Shown here: positions 7,756 through 14,876 of the stretch, in pieces | Layout of the letters: each line of letters begins with the position of its first letter | Numbering within the stretch: the stretch's first letter is position 1 | Source: an uncultured Acetobacteraceae bacterium | Lineage (GTDB): Bacteria; Pseudomonadota; Alphaproteobacteria; Acetobacterales; Acetobacteraceae | NCBI GenBank assembly: GCA_903918195.1 | Contig: CAIXDS010000004.1 | Span: forward strand, 1-48,802 | Length of the DNA stretch: 48,802 nucleotides | Direction: 5' to 3' | The notes under the pieces: model-generated | What the model was told of the DNA's origin: nothing | Databases searched by the model: none | What the model saw: the letters and a program-made list of their open reading frames with translations, nothing else | Position numbers and translations under genes: made by a program

Positions 7756-8931
7756 TTACCCCCCCGGAACCGCCGCCCGTCCCTGATAAAGTTTGATCCC
7801 CTGCTCCCGCCCCCAGGCCAGGGCGTCCGCCGTATCAGCCCGGCTCAGCACGATCTGCGCGGCGTCCGGCAGCGCCTGGTCGGGATCGCGGCGAGCGAGT
7901 TCGGGCGACCAGTACAGCCGCATCAGGTCGAGCCCGATGCGCCGCAATGGGAACACCTCCAGCAGATCGGCGGTGATGCCGTGCAGCAGCAGGCGATAGC
8001 CGCGGTCGCGGGCGAAGTCGCGGGCAAACAGGAAAGCCGAGGGATCGGCCATGATGTCGGCCGGCAGCAGATCGATCACCACCTGGCCGCGCAGCGCCCC
8101 CGGCAGGCTGGCGTCGAAGCGCATGAATTCGGGGGAAAGAATCGACGCAATGTTGAGGTTCAGACCGAACGGCCCGGCACCGCGCAGTTCCTCCGGCGCC
8201 GTCAGCAGCGCCAACATGCGGCGGTCGAGCGTGCGGGTCAGCCGGCGGAACAGCCAGGGATCGGCCCGCACCGCCCGCTCGGGCATCAGTACGGCCGCGA
8301 TCTCGGCCACCGACAAGCCGCGTTTCTCCCATCGCAGCCGGAAGCCGCCCTCCGGCAGGCGTTCGCAGATCTGCCGGCGGCGGACGAAGCGCGCGACATC
8401 GGCCTGTGCCAGCGCGCCCTCCAGGGCGGCCAGTGCCGGCGGGTCGAGCGGGGAGGTCGGCGCCCGCCCTGCGCGCGCGGACCCGGCCGGGGCGTTGCCG
8501 GCCGATGGCAGCAGCGATTGCTCCACCGCCTCCAGCAGGGGCCCGGCCTCCTCGGGCAGGCGGAACAGGCGGATGAGGGCGGCCGGGTCCGGCAACCGGT
8601 CGGCCTCGCCGGTGAACAGATGCACCACGGCTTCCAGGCTGGCGCGCAGCGCCGCCGCCGCCTCGCCGCGCCAGACGATGGCAATGTCGCCGTTGGGCAA
8701 CCCGAACCGCCGCGCCCGGTCGGCGGCGGCCAGCGGGTCCAGCGCCGCGCAGGCCAGCCGAAGATGGTGCGGGCGCGTCAGGTCTTCGGGCAGTTGCGAC
8801 AGCCCCAGCAACAGCGCCCGACGGGCAATGCCGGAGCCGGCACATTCACGGACCACCGCACGCAGCTGTTCCGCCTCGGCGCGCAGGGCGTCGTCGTCCG
8901 GGTCGGAACGCCGCAGGACCATGCCGGTCAT
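7756..8931 (-). CDS. Degenerate GGDEF-EAL family protein (second of a coupled pair)
   Basis: This 391-residue protein has traces of a cyclic-di-GMP turnover protein but no catalytic motifs. The segment RARRFGLPNGDIAIVWRG (near residue 80-97) matches the strand-turn-strand around GGDEF, with NGD in place of GGDE. The second half resembles an EAL fold: LNLNIASILSPEFMRF corresponds to the NLS strand, IDLLPADI sits where E-x-T/EAL-side residues should be, LDLMRLYWSPEL stands for the DxIKID region, and GREQGIKLYQGRA for the terminal GxxxxQG block. The metal-binding Glu and Asp residues are missing, so enzymatic activity is unlikely. It may bind nucleotide or a protein partner. It begins in an ATGA overlap with the upstream paralogue. 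Confidence 0.65.
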   Translation of the reverse strand: MTGMVLRRSDPDDDALRAEAEQLRAVVRECAGSGIARRALLLGLSQLPEDLTRPHHLRLACAALDPLAAADRARRFGLPNGDIAIVWRGEAAAALRASLEAVVHLFTGEADRLPDPAALIRLFRLPEEAGPLLEAVEQSLLPSAGNAPAGSARAGRAPTSPLDPPALAALEGALAQADVARFVRRRQICERLPEGGFRLRWEKRGLSVAEIAAVLMPERAVRADPWLFRRLTRTLDRRMLALLTAPEELRGAGPFGLNLNIASILSPEFMRFDASLPGALRGQVVIDLLPADIMADPSAFLFARDFARDRGYRLLLHGITADLLEVFPLRRIGLDLMRLYWSPELARRDPDQALPDAAQIVLSRADTADALAWGREQGIKLYQGRAAVPGG

Positions 8932-10424
8932 AGGGTGGACCCGGCACCGAGTTCGAGCGGCAACGACGGCTGGCCATCCAGCAGGCTGATGGCACCGCAG
9001 CCCGTCCGGCCGGCCGGGCCGGTGGCCGCCGCCCGCTCGATGCACTGGCGCAACGTGCAGCCGGCGGCGCGCGGGCACGCCATCGTGCGCCCGGCGGCCA
9101 GCATGGCGTCCACATAGCGGCCCTGGAAGCGGCGGATGCCCTGCGCCAGGCCCCAGCGCAGCGCCGTCTCGGTCTCGGCGCGATGCAGGATCACGTGATG
9201 CGGGCCGATCCGCTCCAACGCGGCGGCAACCTGCAGACGCTCCTCCGCGGCAAGCTCGGCCAGGCGGGGCGACCAGTCGAGCTTCACCAGGTCGGCACGC
9301 AACGCACAGGGGCGGGTCAGCATGAGGGCCAGGTGCGACACGCCGTCGAGCACCAGAGCCAGGCCGGATTCGGCCAGCACCCGGCGGGCGCGGCCGAACG
9401 CAGCGGGGTCGCTGCAGGCCTCGACCAACGCCACCTCGACCCCGACCGGCGCCCCGAAGCTGCGGCACAGCATGGCGAAACGGGCAAATGTGTCCGACAG
9501 GATACCGGGCAGGGTCAGGTTGATGTGCAGCGGCGGCGCGCCCCGGCCGCCAGCGGCGATGTCCAGCACCGTGCCGGTGCCGGCCGCATCGGCCAGCACC
9601 GCCAGCATGCGCCGGTCCAGGCGGCCGGCGAGATGGCGGAACAGGAACGGATCGGCCGTCGCCTGCCCGGTGGCGGCGATGCGCGCCTCCAGCGCATCGA
9701 TCGAGAAGGTCACTTCCCGGTACAGCGGCCGTAGCGGCGCGTTGGGGGAGGCGCCGTTCCGGTTCGGGGCCGCCACCAGCACGCTGGTCTGGCGGTGCAG
9801 AAGGTCAGCGATGGCCGAACCCTCGGCGATCGCCGCGATGGCGTCCACCATGCCCGGCTGCACCGCCAGCCCGGGAGCGGGGGACGCCAGCGGCAGCGCT
9901 GCGGCCGCTCCGTTCCCGTTCGGGCCGATGGGAACGAAGGCCGTGACCTCAGGAACCGCCTCCTCCAGGCGCCAGACCGTGGTGACGCAGGCCGGATCGG
10001 ACAGGTCGATGCGCAGCAGCCGGGCCATGGTATCGGGCAGCGCGGCGGGATCGGGCAGCGACATGCCGGGCACGGGGCGGGCCGCCGGCATGCGGCCCGG
10101 CGTGGCCTCGCGGCAGAGCAGCACCATGTCGCCGTTGGCGAGGGTGAAGACCTGGCCTTCGTGACGTTGGGCCGTATCGTCCAGGATGGCACGGGCAACC
10201 CGGCGGTGGTGGGGCCGCGGGCCGGGCGAGTTCAGCCGCGAAAGATGCAGCTGCAGCACCATGCGCCCCTGCGGGGACCGGGCCGCCCGGCGAAGGGCCT
10301 CCTGCAGCTCGTATTCCGCCCCGCGACCCGCATCAACGCGACCGGCATCGATATGCGGCACCGGCGCAGGGACACCCGCCCGTGCGCTGACCACCCCATC
10401 CCGTCCGGCCCGGTGCTGCAGCAT
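8928..10424 (-). CDS. Degenerate GGDEF-EAL family protein (first of a coupled pair)
   Basis: This 498-residue protein is clearly related to its downstream neighbour. The start at 10424 is chosen for AAGGAG ten bases upstream. HRRVARAILDDTAQRHEG then FTLANGDMVLLCR matches a GGDEF core with NGDM replacing GGDEF. The EAL-like half has DPFLFRHLAGRLDRRML, INLTLPGILSDTFARF, VGVEVALVEA, LRADLVKLDWSPRL and GIRRFQGRYVD. These follow the order of EAL-domain blocks, but the EAL, ExxD and DDFG residues are absent. The N-terminal 60 residues have no family. A Cys-containing tail (ACPRAAGCTLRQCIERA) is unusual. Both genes share the block DP-[FL]-LFR-[HR]-L near the domain junction, which indicates tandem duplication. 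Confidence 0.65.
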   Translation of the reverse strand: MLQHRAGRDGVVSARAGVPAPVPHIDAGRVDAGRGAEYELQEALRRAARSPQGRMVLQLHLSRLNSPGPRPHHRRVARAILDDTAQRHEGQVFTLANGDMVLLCREATPGRMPAARPVPGMSLPDPAALPDTMARLLRIDLSDPACVTTVWRLEEAVPEVTAFVPIGPNGNGAAAALPLASPAPGLAVQPGMVDAIAAIAEGSAIADLLHRQTSVLVAAPNRNGASPNAPLRPLYREVTFSIDALEARIAATGQATADPFLFRHLAGRLDRRMLAVLADAAGTGTVLDIAAGGRGAPPLHINLTLPGILSDTFARFAMLCRSFGAPVGVEVALVEACSDPAAFGRARRVLAESGLALVLDGVSHLALMLTRPCALRADLVKLDWSPRLAELAAEERLQVAAALERIGPHHVILHRAETETALRWGLAQGIRRFQGRYVDAMLAAGRTMACPRAAGCTLRQCIERAAATGPAGRTGCGAISLLDGQPSLPLELGAGSTL

Positions 10425-10528
10425 CTTCCGCCCGCTCCTTCCGCAGGCCCGGCGGCCTGCAGGCACACCACCTTGCTTCGATCCTCGTGGCTCGAAAGGT
10501 GGCGCACCGCATCCTACATTGGAGGATC

Positions 10529-11251
10529 ATGATTACCCCGACGTTAGCGCCGGCCTCGCTGCCGGAGGGATTGCGCGTGTACGCGATCGGTGACGTGCAC
10601 GGCTCTGCCGACCGGCTGCGCGCCCTGCACCGCGAGATCGCGCGCGACCTCGCTGCCCGCCCGGTGACCGAGGCCCGGCTTGTGCACCTGGGTGACTATG
10701 TTGACCGCGGGCCGGACAGCGCCGGGGTGATCGAAACGCTGCTGCAGCCGTTTCCGTATGCAGGCTCCGGCCCCGGCCCGGTGGTGGTGAACCTGATGGG
10801 CAACCACGAGGAAATGATGCTGGCGGCGCTGACCGACGCCGATTTGGTGCCGCACTGGCTGGCCAACGGGGGTGGCGCGACCCTGGACAGCTTGGGCTTG
10901 CGGCTGCCGGCGCGCACGCACGACTGGGCCGCCGCGCTGCCGCCCCGCCACCTGGCGTTCCTGTGCGGCCTGCAGACGATGCACGCCGCCGGGGGATACG
11001 TGTTCGTCCATGCCGGGCTGCGCCCGCGCGTCACGCTGGCGCGGCAGTCACGCTTCGACCTGCTGTGGATCCGCGAGCCTTTCCTGTCGTTCGACGGTGA
11101 ACTGCCGGGGGTGGTGGTGCATGGACACACCATGGAGCGCGAACCGGTTATCCGGCATAACCGGATCGGCATCGACACGGGAGCGTTCCTCGGCGGCAAG
11201 CTGACCTGCGTCGTCCTGGAAGCGGACCGGCTGGGCTTCCTGCACAGCTGA
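10529..11251 (+). CDS. Metallophosphoesterase, PPP-type Ser/Thr phosphatase-like
   Basis: This 240-residue calcineurin-like phosphatase has metal-binding motifs in canonical order: GDVHGSADRL (D22, H24), GDYVDRGPDS (about 55-64) and GNHEE (about 91-95). VFVHAGLRP and VVHGHT then supply the later His ligands. The protein matches the bacterial PrpA/ApaH-like single-domain group acting on phosphoproteins or nucleotides. GGAGG at 10521-10525 sets the ATG at 10529; the longer frame from 10487 is not favoured. It is divergent from the degenerate GGDEF-EAL pair, and the two share a short intergenic region of about 100 bases. The substrate is not predictable. Confidence 0.92.
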   Translation: MITPTLAPASLPEGLRVYAIGDVHGSADRLRALHREIARDLAARPVTEARLVHLGDYVDRGPDSAGVIETLLQPFPYAGSGPGPVVVNLMGNHEEMMLAALTDADLVPHWLANGGGATLDSLGLRLPARTHDWAAALPPRHLAFLCGLQTMHAAGGYVFVHAGLRPRVTLARQSRFDLLWIREPFLSFDGELPGVVVHGHTMEREPVIRHNRIGIDTGAFLGGKLTCVVLEADRLGFLHS

Positions 11252-11412
11252 GCCGGCCCTGGATGGCGCAACCCTGGCCTTTGATATGGTGTCCCGATTC
11301 GCGCGCGGGGGCGGATGCATCCGTCGCGATTGGAACATTAAGTTGCAATTGTGTTTACTTGCGTTGACGGTTCGGCTTGCCACCACCCCCTCGTCAGCGC
11401 TAGGGCAGCAGT

Positions 11413-12876
11413 ATGAATGCCAGCGACGCGCCCGCGGAGCGGGCAGACAGGTCCCGCATCGGAACCGACATCGCCAACGCGGTGCACCGCTTGTCGCGCA
11501 CCAGCGTGCTGGTGGTCGGCGACGCGATGCTGGACCGCTACGTCTATGGCGATGTCGAGCGGATCAGCCTGGAGGCGCCGATCCCAGTGCTGAAGGTGCA
11601 GCGCGAAATCGCGCTGCCGGGCGGATCGGGCAACGTCATGCGCAACCTGGGCGCGCTGGGTAGCGCGGTGGCGTTCGTGTCGGTGGTGGGCGACGATGCC
11701 GCCGGCTCGGAACTGACCGGGCTGATCGGCGGACAGCCCGGGGTGGAACCCTGGTTGCTGGTGCAGGGGGGGCGGCGCACCACCGAGAAAACCCGCTTCA
11801 TCGCCCAGGGCGGCCATCACGGCCACCCGATGCTGCGCGCCGACCGCGAGGAAACCGCCGCGGTCCACCCCAAGCTGGCCGACCGGCTGGTGCGGATCGC
11901 CCGCGACGCCATGGCGGCCACCACGGTGACGGTGCTGTCCGATTACCACAAGGGCGTGCTGGCCGGCGACATCCCGGCGCGGCTGATTGGCGCGGCGCGG
12001 CAAATGGGGCGGCGCATCGTCGCCGACCTGCGCGGCCGCGACTACGAGCGCTACGCCGGCGCCGATGTGCTGCTGACCACACGGAGCGACCTGGCGCGCG
12101 CCTGCACCCTGCCGCCCGACAGCGACGAGGCCTACGTGGCGGCGGCGGACGCGGTGCGCCGGCTGCACGATATCGGCGCGGTGATGGTCACCAGCCCCGA
12201 GGCCGGCATCACCCTGGTGCATGACGGACCCCCCTGGCATTTCCCGGTGGATACGCCGGACGTGATGGACCTGGCCGGCGCCGGCGACAGCGCGGTAGCG
12301 ACCGTGGCGGCCTGCCTGGCGGCCGGCCTCAGCCTGCCGGAGGCGGCGCAGCTGGGAACGCTGGCCGCCGGCATTGTGCTCGGGCGGATCGGCACCGCGG
12401 TGGTGCGGCCGGAAGACCTGATCGCCGCGCTGTCGCCGCAGAGCGGGGCGCTGAACAAAATCGTACCGCTCGAGCAGATGGCCGAGCGGGCCGAGCGCTG
12501 GCGGCGGCGCGGCTGGAAGGCAGGGCTGGTGCATGGCTGCTTCGACCCGCTGCGGGCCGGCCATATCCATCTGCTGGAGCAGGCCCGGGCGGTCAGCGAC
12601 CGGCTGGTGGTCGGGCTGTACGACGATGCCTCGGTGAGTCGCCGCAAGGGCCCGGACCGGCCGGTGCAGCCCGAGGCGGTGCGGGCGGCCCGGCTCGCCA
12701 GCCTGGGCTGCGTCGATCTGGTGGTGGTGATCAGCGACCGCGACGGCACCGACCTGATCGGCGCGCTGCGGCCGGACATCCTGGCCGGCACGCTGCACCC
12801 GGCCGAGGCCGACCAGGTCCGCAGCTATGGCGGCGACGTGCTGCTGGCCGACCGCCTGCCCGAGCCTTCCTGCTGA
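11413..12876 (+). CDS. hldE: HldE-like ADP-heptose synthesis protein with divergent nucleotidyltransferase half
   Basis: This 487-residue protein has the architecture of bifunctional HldE (heptose-7-phosphate kinase plus heptose-1-phosphate adenylyltransferase) for LPS inner-core heptose. The PfkB kinase half spans 30-340: GDAMLDRYVYGDVERISLEAP, GGSGNVMRNL (70-79) and AGAGDSAVAT (288-297) with D292 as likely base. The adenylyltransferase half (365-487) has VHGCFDPLRAGHIHLL (373-388), in which the first His of HxGH is replaced by Arg, and RRKGPDRPVQP (410-420). The expected KGGDY block reads AGTLHP, and the C-terminal STT/RST motif is absent, the protein ending LPEPSC. The kinase therefore looks plausible and the transferase doubtful. 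The symbol is by overall homology. Confidence 0.8.
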   Translation: MNASDAPAERADRSRIGTDIANAVHRLSRTSVLVVGDAMLDRYVYGDVERISLEAPIPVLKVQREIALPGGSGNVMRNLGALGSAVAFVSVVGDDAAGSELTGLIGGQPGVEPWLLVQGGRRTTEKTRFIAQGGHHGHPMLRADREETAAVHPKLADRLVRIARDAMAATTVTVLSDYHKGVLAGDIPARLIGAARQMGRRIVADLRGRDYERYAGADVLLTTRSDLARACTLPPDSDEAYVAAADAVRRLHDIGAVMVTSPEAGITLVHDGPPWHFPVDTPDVMDLAGAGDSAVATVAACLAAGLSLPEAAQLGTLAAGIVLGRIGTAVVRPEDLIAALSPQSGALNKIVPLEQMAERAERWRRRGWKAGLVHGCFDPLRAGHIHLLEQARAVSDRLVVGLYDDASVSRRKGPDRPVQPEAVRAARLASLGCVDLVVVISDRDGTDLIGALRPDILAGTLHPAEADQVRSYGGDVLLADRLPEPSC

Positions 12877-12886
12877 TTCCAATCAG

Positions 12887-13690
12887 TCAGCGGTAGCACT
12901 GCAGGAACAGCGTCGCGGGGTTGGCCACCTCGCCGATCTGGGCTGGGCGGCGTTCGGCGCCGGTGCTGGATTCCAGCCGGGGCTGCACGCCGTTGGTATT
13001 CAGGAAGGCCAGCGCCTCGGTGCCCTTGATGGCGAAGTTGACGTTCTGCGGGATGTCGCCGCCGGTCATTTCGGCGATGCGGGCCGCGTTCAGCTTGGAC
13101 ACCACCACGCCGATCACATGTGCCTGCGCGTCCAGCAGCGGCCCGCCGGAATTGCCGGGCTGCACCGGCGCGCTGATCTGGAAATGCATCGGGTTGTCGC
13201 TCAGCCCGGCCAGCGCGCTGACATCGCCGGTGGTCAGCGACGGCCCGGAGGACAGCAGCCCGCTCAGCGGGAAGCCGTAGGTCACCACGGCCTCGCCGCG
13301 CTCCACCGGTGGCTTGTCGCGGAACGTCAGCGGCGGGCCGAATTTGGCCGGTACCGTCAGCAGGGCGAGATCACGCTGCTTGTCGGTGGCATCGACGCGG
13401 GCGGGCACGCGCTGGCCGGCGGCGTTGCGCGCGGTCACGCGGCCGCAGCCTTCGACCACGTGGTTGTTGGTAAGCACCCGCCCCTCGGCGACCAGGAAGC
13501 CGGTGCCGCTGGCCTTGGGGCGCTCGCTGGCCGAGGGAAGCGGCGCACGCGGCACCGGCCGGACCGGCGCGGGAACACCGAGCGGCGGCGGCTTGCCCGA
13601 GGGGACGTCCGGCGCGCCGAGTGGCGGCGGTTTCTGCGCTGCGGCCGGAATGGCGGCCAGGACGGCGATGAGGAAAAGCATTCGGTGCAT
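12887..13690 (-). CDS. Exported trypsin-like serine protease
   Basis: This 267-residue protease of the S1C/HtrA-type fold has no PDZ domain. Residues 1-18 are a signal peptide ending AAIPAAA. A Pro-rich segment follows with PPPLGAPDVPSGK and PPPLGVPAP as an imperfect direct repeat (20-52). The catalytic triad is visible: H77 in TNNHVVEG, D107 in RDLALL and S181 in QPGNSGGPLL. Its activity is presumably periplasmic. It converges on hldE, with only 10 bases between the stops. Upstream it faces the dehydrogenase gene across a palindromic repeat. The proline linker may span peptidoglycan or simply be flexible; that is inference. Confidence 0.9.
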   Translation of the reverse strand: MHRMLFLIAVLAAIPAAAQKPPPLGAPDVPSGKPPPLGVPAPVRPVPRAPLPSASERPKASGTGFLVAEGRVLTNNHVVEGCGRVTARNAAGQRVPARVDATDKQRDLALLTVPAKFGPPLTFRDKPPVERGEAVVTYGFPLSGLLSSGPSLTTGDVSALAGLSDNPMHFQISAPVQPGNSGGPLLDAQAHVIGVVVSKLNAARIAEMTGGDIPQNVNFAIKGTEALAFLNTNGVQPRLESSTGAERRPAQIGEVANPATLFLQCYR

Positions 13691-13716
13691 GGGGAGAAGA
13701 TGTAGGGCAAGCGACG

Positions 13717-13850
13717 CAAGGAAGGCCAGGGGCTCTGCCCCTGGACCCCGCCAGGGGACAGTGGTCCCCTGGACCCCGTTACTTTAAGGAATGGGTTCCA
13801 AGGGCCTCCCGGCCCTTGGCGGGTCCAGGGCAGAGCCCTGGCCTTCCTTG
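13717..13850. repeat. Palindromic repeat family, copy 1 (complete, two arms)
   Basis: The left arm begins CAAGGAAGGCCAGGGGC (13717) and the right arm ends GGCCTTCCTTG (13850), each about 35 bases and inverted. Between them are further inverted blocks (CCAGGGGAC/GTCCCCTGG; CCAAGGGCC/GGCCCTTGG) and a core GTTACTTTAAGGAATGGG. Related copies occur at 35043 and 48650. It fills the divergent region between the protease and dehydrogenase genes, so it must lie in one or both leaders or promoters. I have seen comparable elements in Acetobacteraceae genomes, but the family name is unknown to me. Confidence 0.85.
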
Positions 13851-13870
13851 CTATGCGCCAGGAGAAAGAC

Positions 13871-14782
13871 ATGCGGGCCATCTTCGTGGACGCAACCGAG
13901 GAAATGGCGGCGGTATTTCGCAAGGTGGCGCGCCCCGACGACCCGGAGGTACATGTCCACATCGTCCCAGACGTCGCGCCGGACGCGTTGCCGGGGCTGC
14001 TGGCCGGTTATCAGCTGGTGTTGAACGACCACAGCTTCATGCCCACCGGGCAGATGCGCCGCTGTGCGGGGCTGCGCCATGTCGTGTTCCTCGGCACCGG
14101 CGCGCGCAGCTACATGCACCCCGAGGAACTCGCCGGGCTGGGCATCACGGTGCACACGATTCGCGGCTATGGCGACACGGCGGTGGCCGAGCATGTGATC
14201 GCGCTGATGTGGGAAGCGGCGCGCGGGCTGGCTTCGATGGACCGGGACATCCGCGCGGGCGGATGGCCGCGCAGCGAGGGGGTGCAGCTCACCGGCAAGA
14301 CGATCGGGCTGCTGGGCTTTGGCGGGATCGCCGCCGAGGTGGCGCGCATTGCCGGCGGGTCCGGCATGCGGGTGCTGGCCTGGAACCGCACGCCGCGCAG
14401 CGCGCCCGGGGTGGAGTTTGTTCCGCTGGACACGCTGCTGGCGGACAGCGACGTGCTGAGCCTGCATCTGCTGTTGACCGAGGAGACGCGCGGCATCCTG
14501 TCGGCGGAGCGAATCGCGCGGCTGCGGCCGGGTGCCATCCTGGTGAACACCGCGCGCGGCGCGCTGGTGGACGAGGCGGCGATGGTGGCGGCGCTGCGCT
14601 CGGGCGCGATCGGCCATGCGGGTCTGGACGTGTTCGTCGAGGAACCGCTGCCGGCGGGGCATGTGCTGACGACGCTGGCGAATGTGACGCTGTCGGCGCA
14701 CAGCGCGTTTCGCACGCCGGAGGCGAGCGAGACTCTGCTGCGGCGGGCTCTGGACATCGCCAAGGGGCTGGCGGGAGAATAG
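13871..14782 (+). CDS. D-isomer-specific 2-hydroxyacid dehydrogenase
   Basis: This 303-residue NAD(P)-dependent oxidoreductase acts on a 2-hydroxy or 2-keto acid. The Rossmann motif is GLLGFGGIAAEVA (147-159), where the third Gly of GxGxxG is Ala. The catalytic triad matches the family: R229 in NTARG, the Glu in FVEEP (257-258) and H277 in AHSAF. The start is chosen at 13871 because AGGAGA lies just upstream; an ATG six codons earlier is possible. The protein is a little shorter than the usual 310-330 residues. It is alone in its orientation, with the palindromic repeat upstream and tRNA-Leu 13 bases downstream. Possible substrates include glyoxylate, hydroxypyruvate or phosphoglycerate-like acids; none is favoured. 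Confidence 0.9.
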   Translation: MRAIFVDATEEMAAVFRKVARPDDPEVHVHIVPDVAPDALPGLLAGYQLVLNDHSFMPTGQMRRCAGLRHVVFLGTGARSYMHPEELAGLGITVHTIRGYGDTAVAEHVIALMWEAARGLASMDRDIRAGGWPRSEGVQLTGKTIGLLGFGGIAAEVARIAGGSGMRVLAWNRTPRSAPGVEFVPLDTLLADSDVLSLHLLLTEETRGILSAERIARLRPGAILVNTARGALVDEAAMVAALRSGAIGHAGLDVFVEEPLPAGHVLTTLANVTLSAHSAFRTPEASETLLRRALDIAKGLAGE

Positions 14783-14795
14783 AAAGCGCTGCTTC

Positions 14796-14876
14796 GCCCG
14801 CCTGGCGGAACGGTAGACGCAGCGGACTTAAAATCCGCGGCCAGTAGGCGTGGGGGTTCGAGTCCCCCGGCGGGCA
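14796..14876 (+). tRNA. tRNA-Leu (anticodon UAA)
   Basis: This is an 81-base class II tRNA. The acceptor stem pairs GCCCGCC (14796-14802) with GGCGGGC (14869-14875), and the discriminator is A14876. The anticodon arm is GCGGA-CTTAAAA-TCCGC (14822-14838) with anticodon TAA. A long variable arm follows, then the T arm GGGGG-TTCGAGT-CCCCC. The CCA end is not encoded. The 3' half is overlapped antisense by the end of the leucine-rich-repeat gene. Confidence 0.96.

Noticed and set aside
6949..9117. A 722-codon open frame on the plus strand over the ABC and GGDEF-EAL genes
   Set aside because: It is the antisense shadow of well-supported minus-strand genes; product is Gln/Arg/Gly-rich with no family signature.
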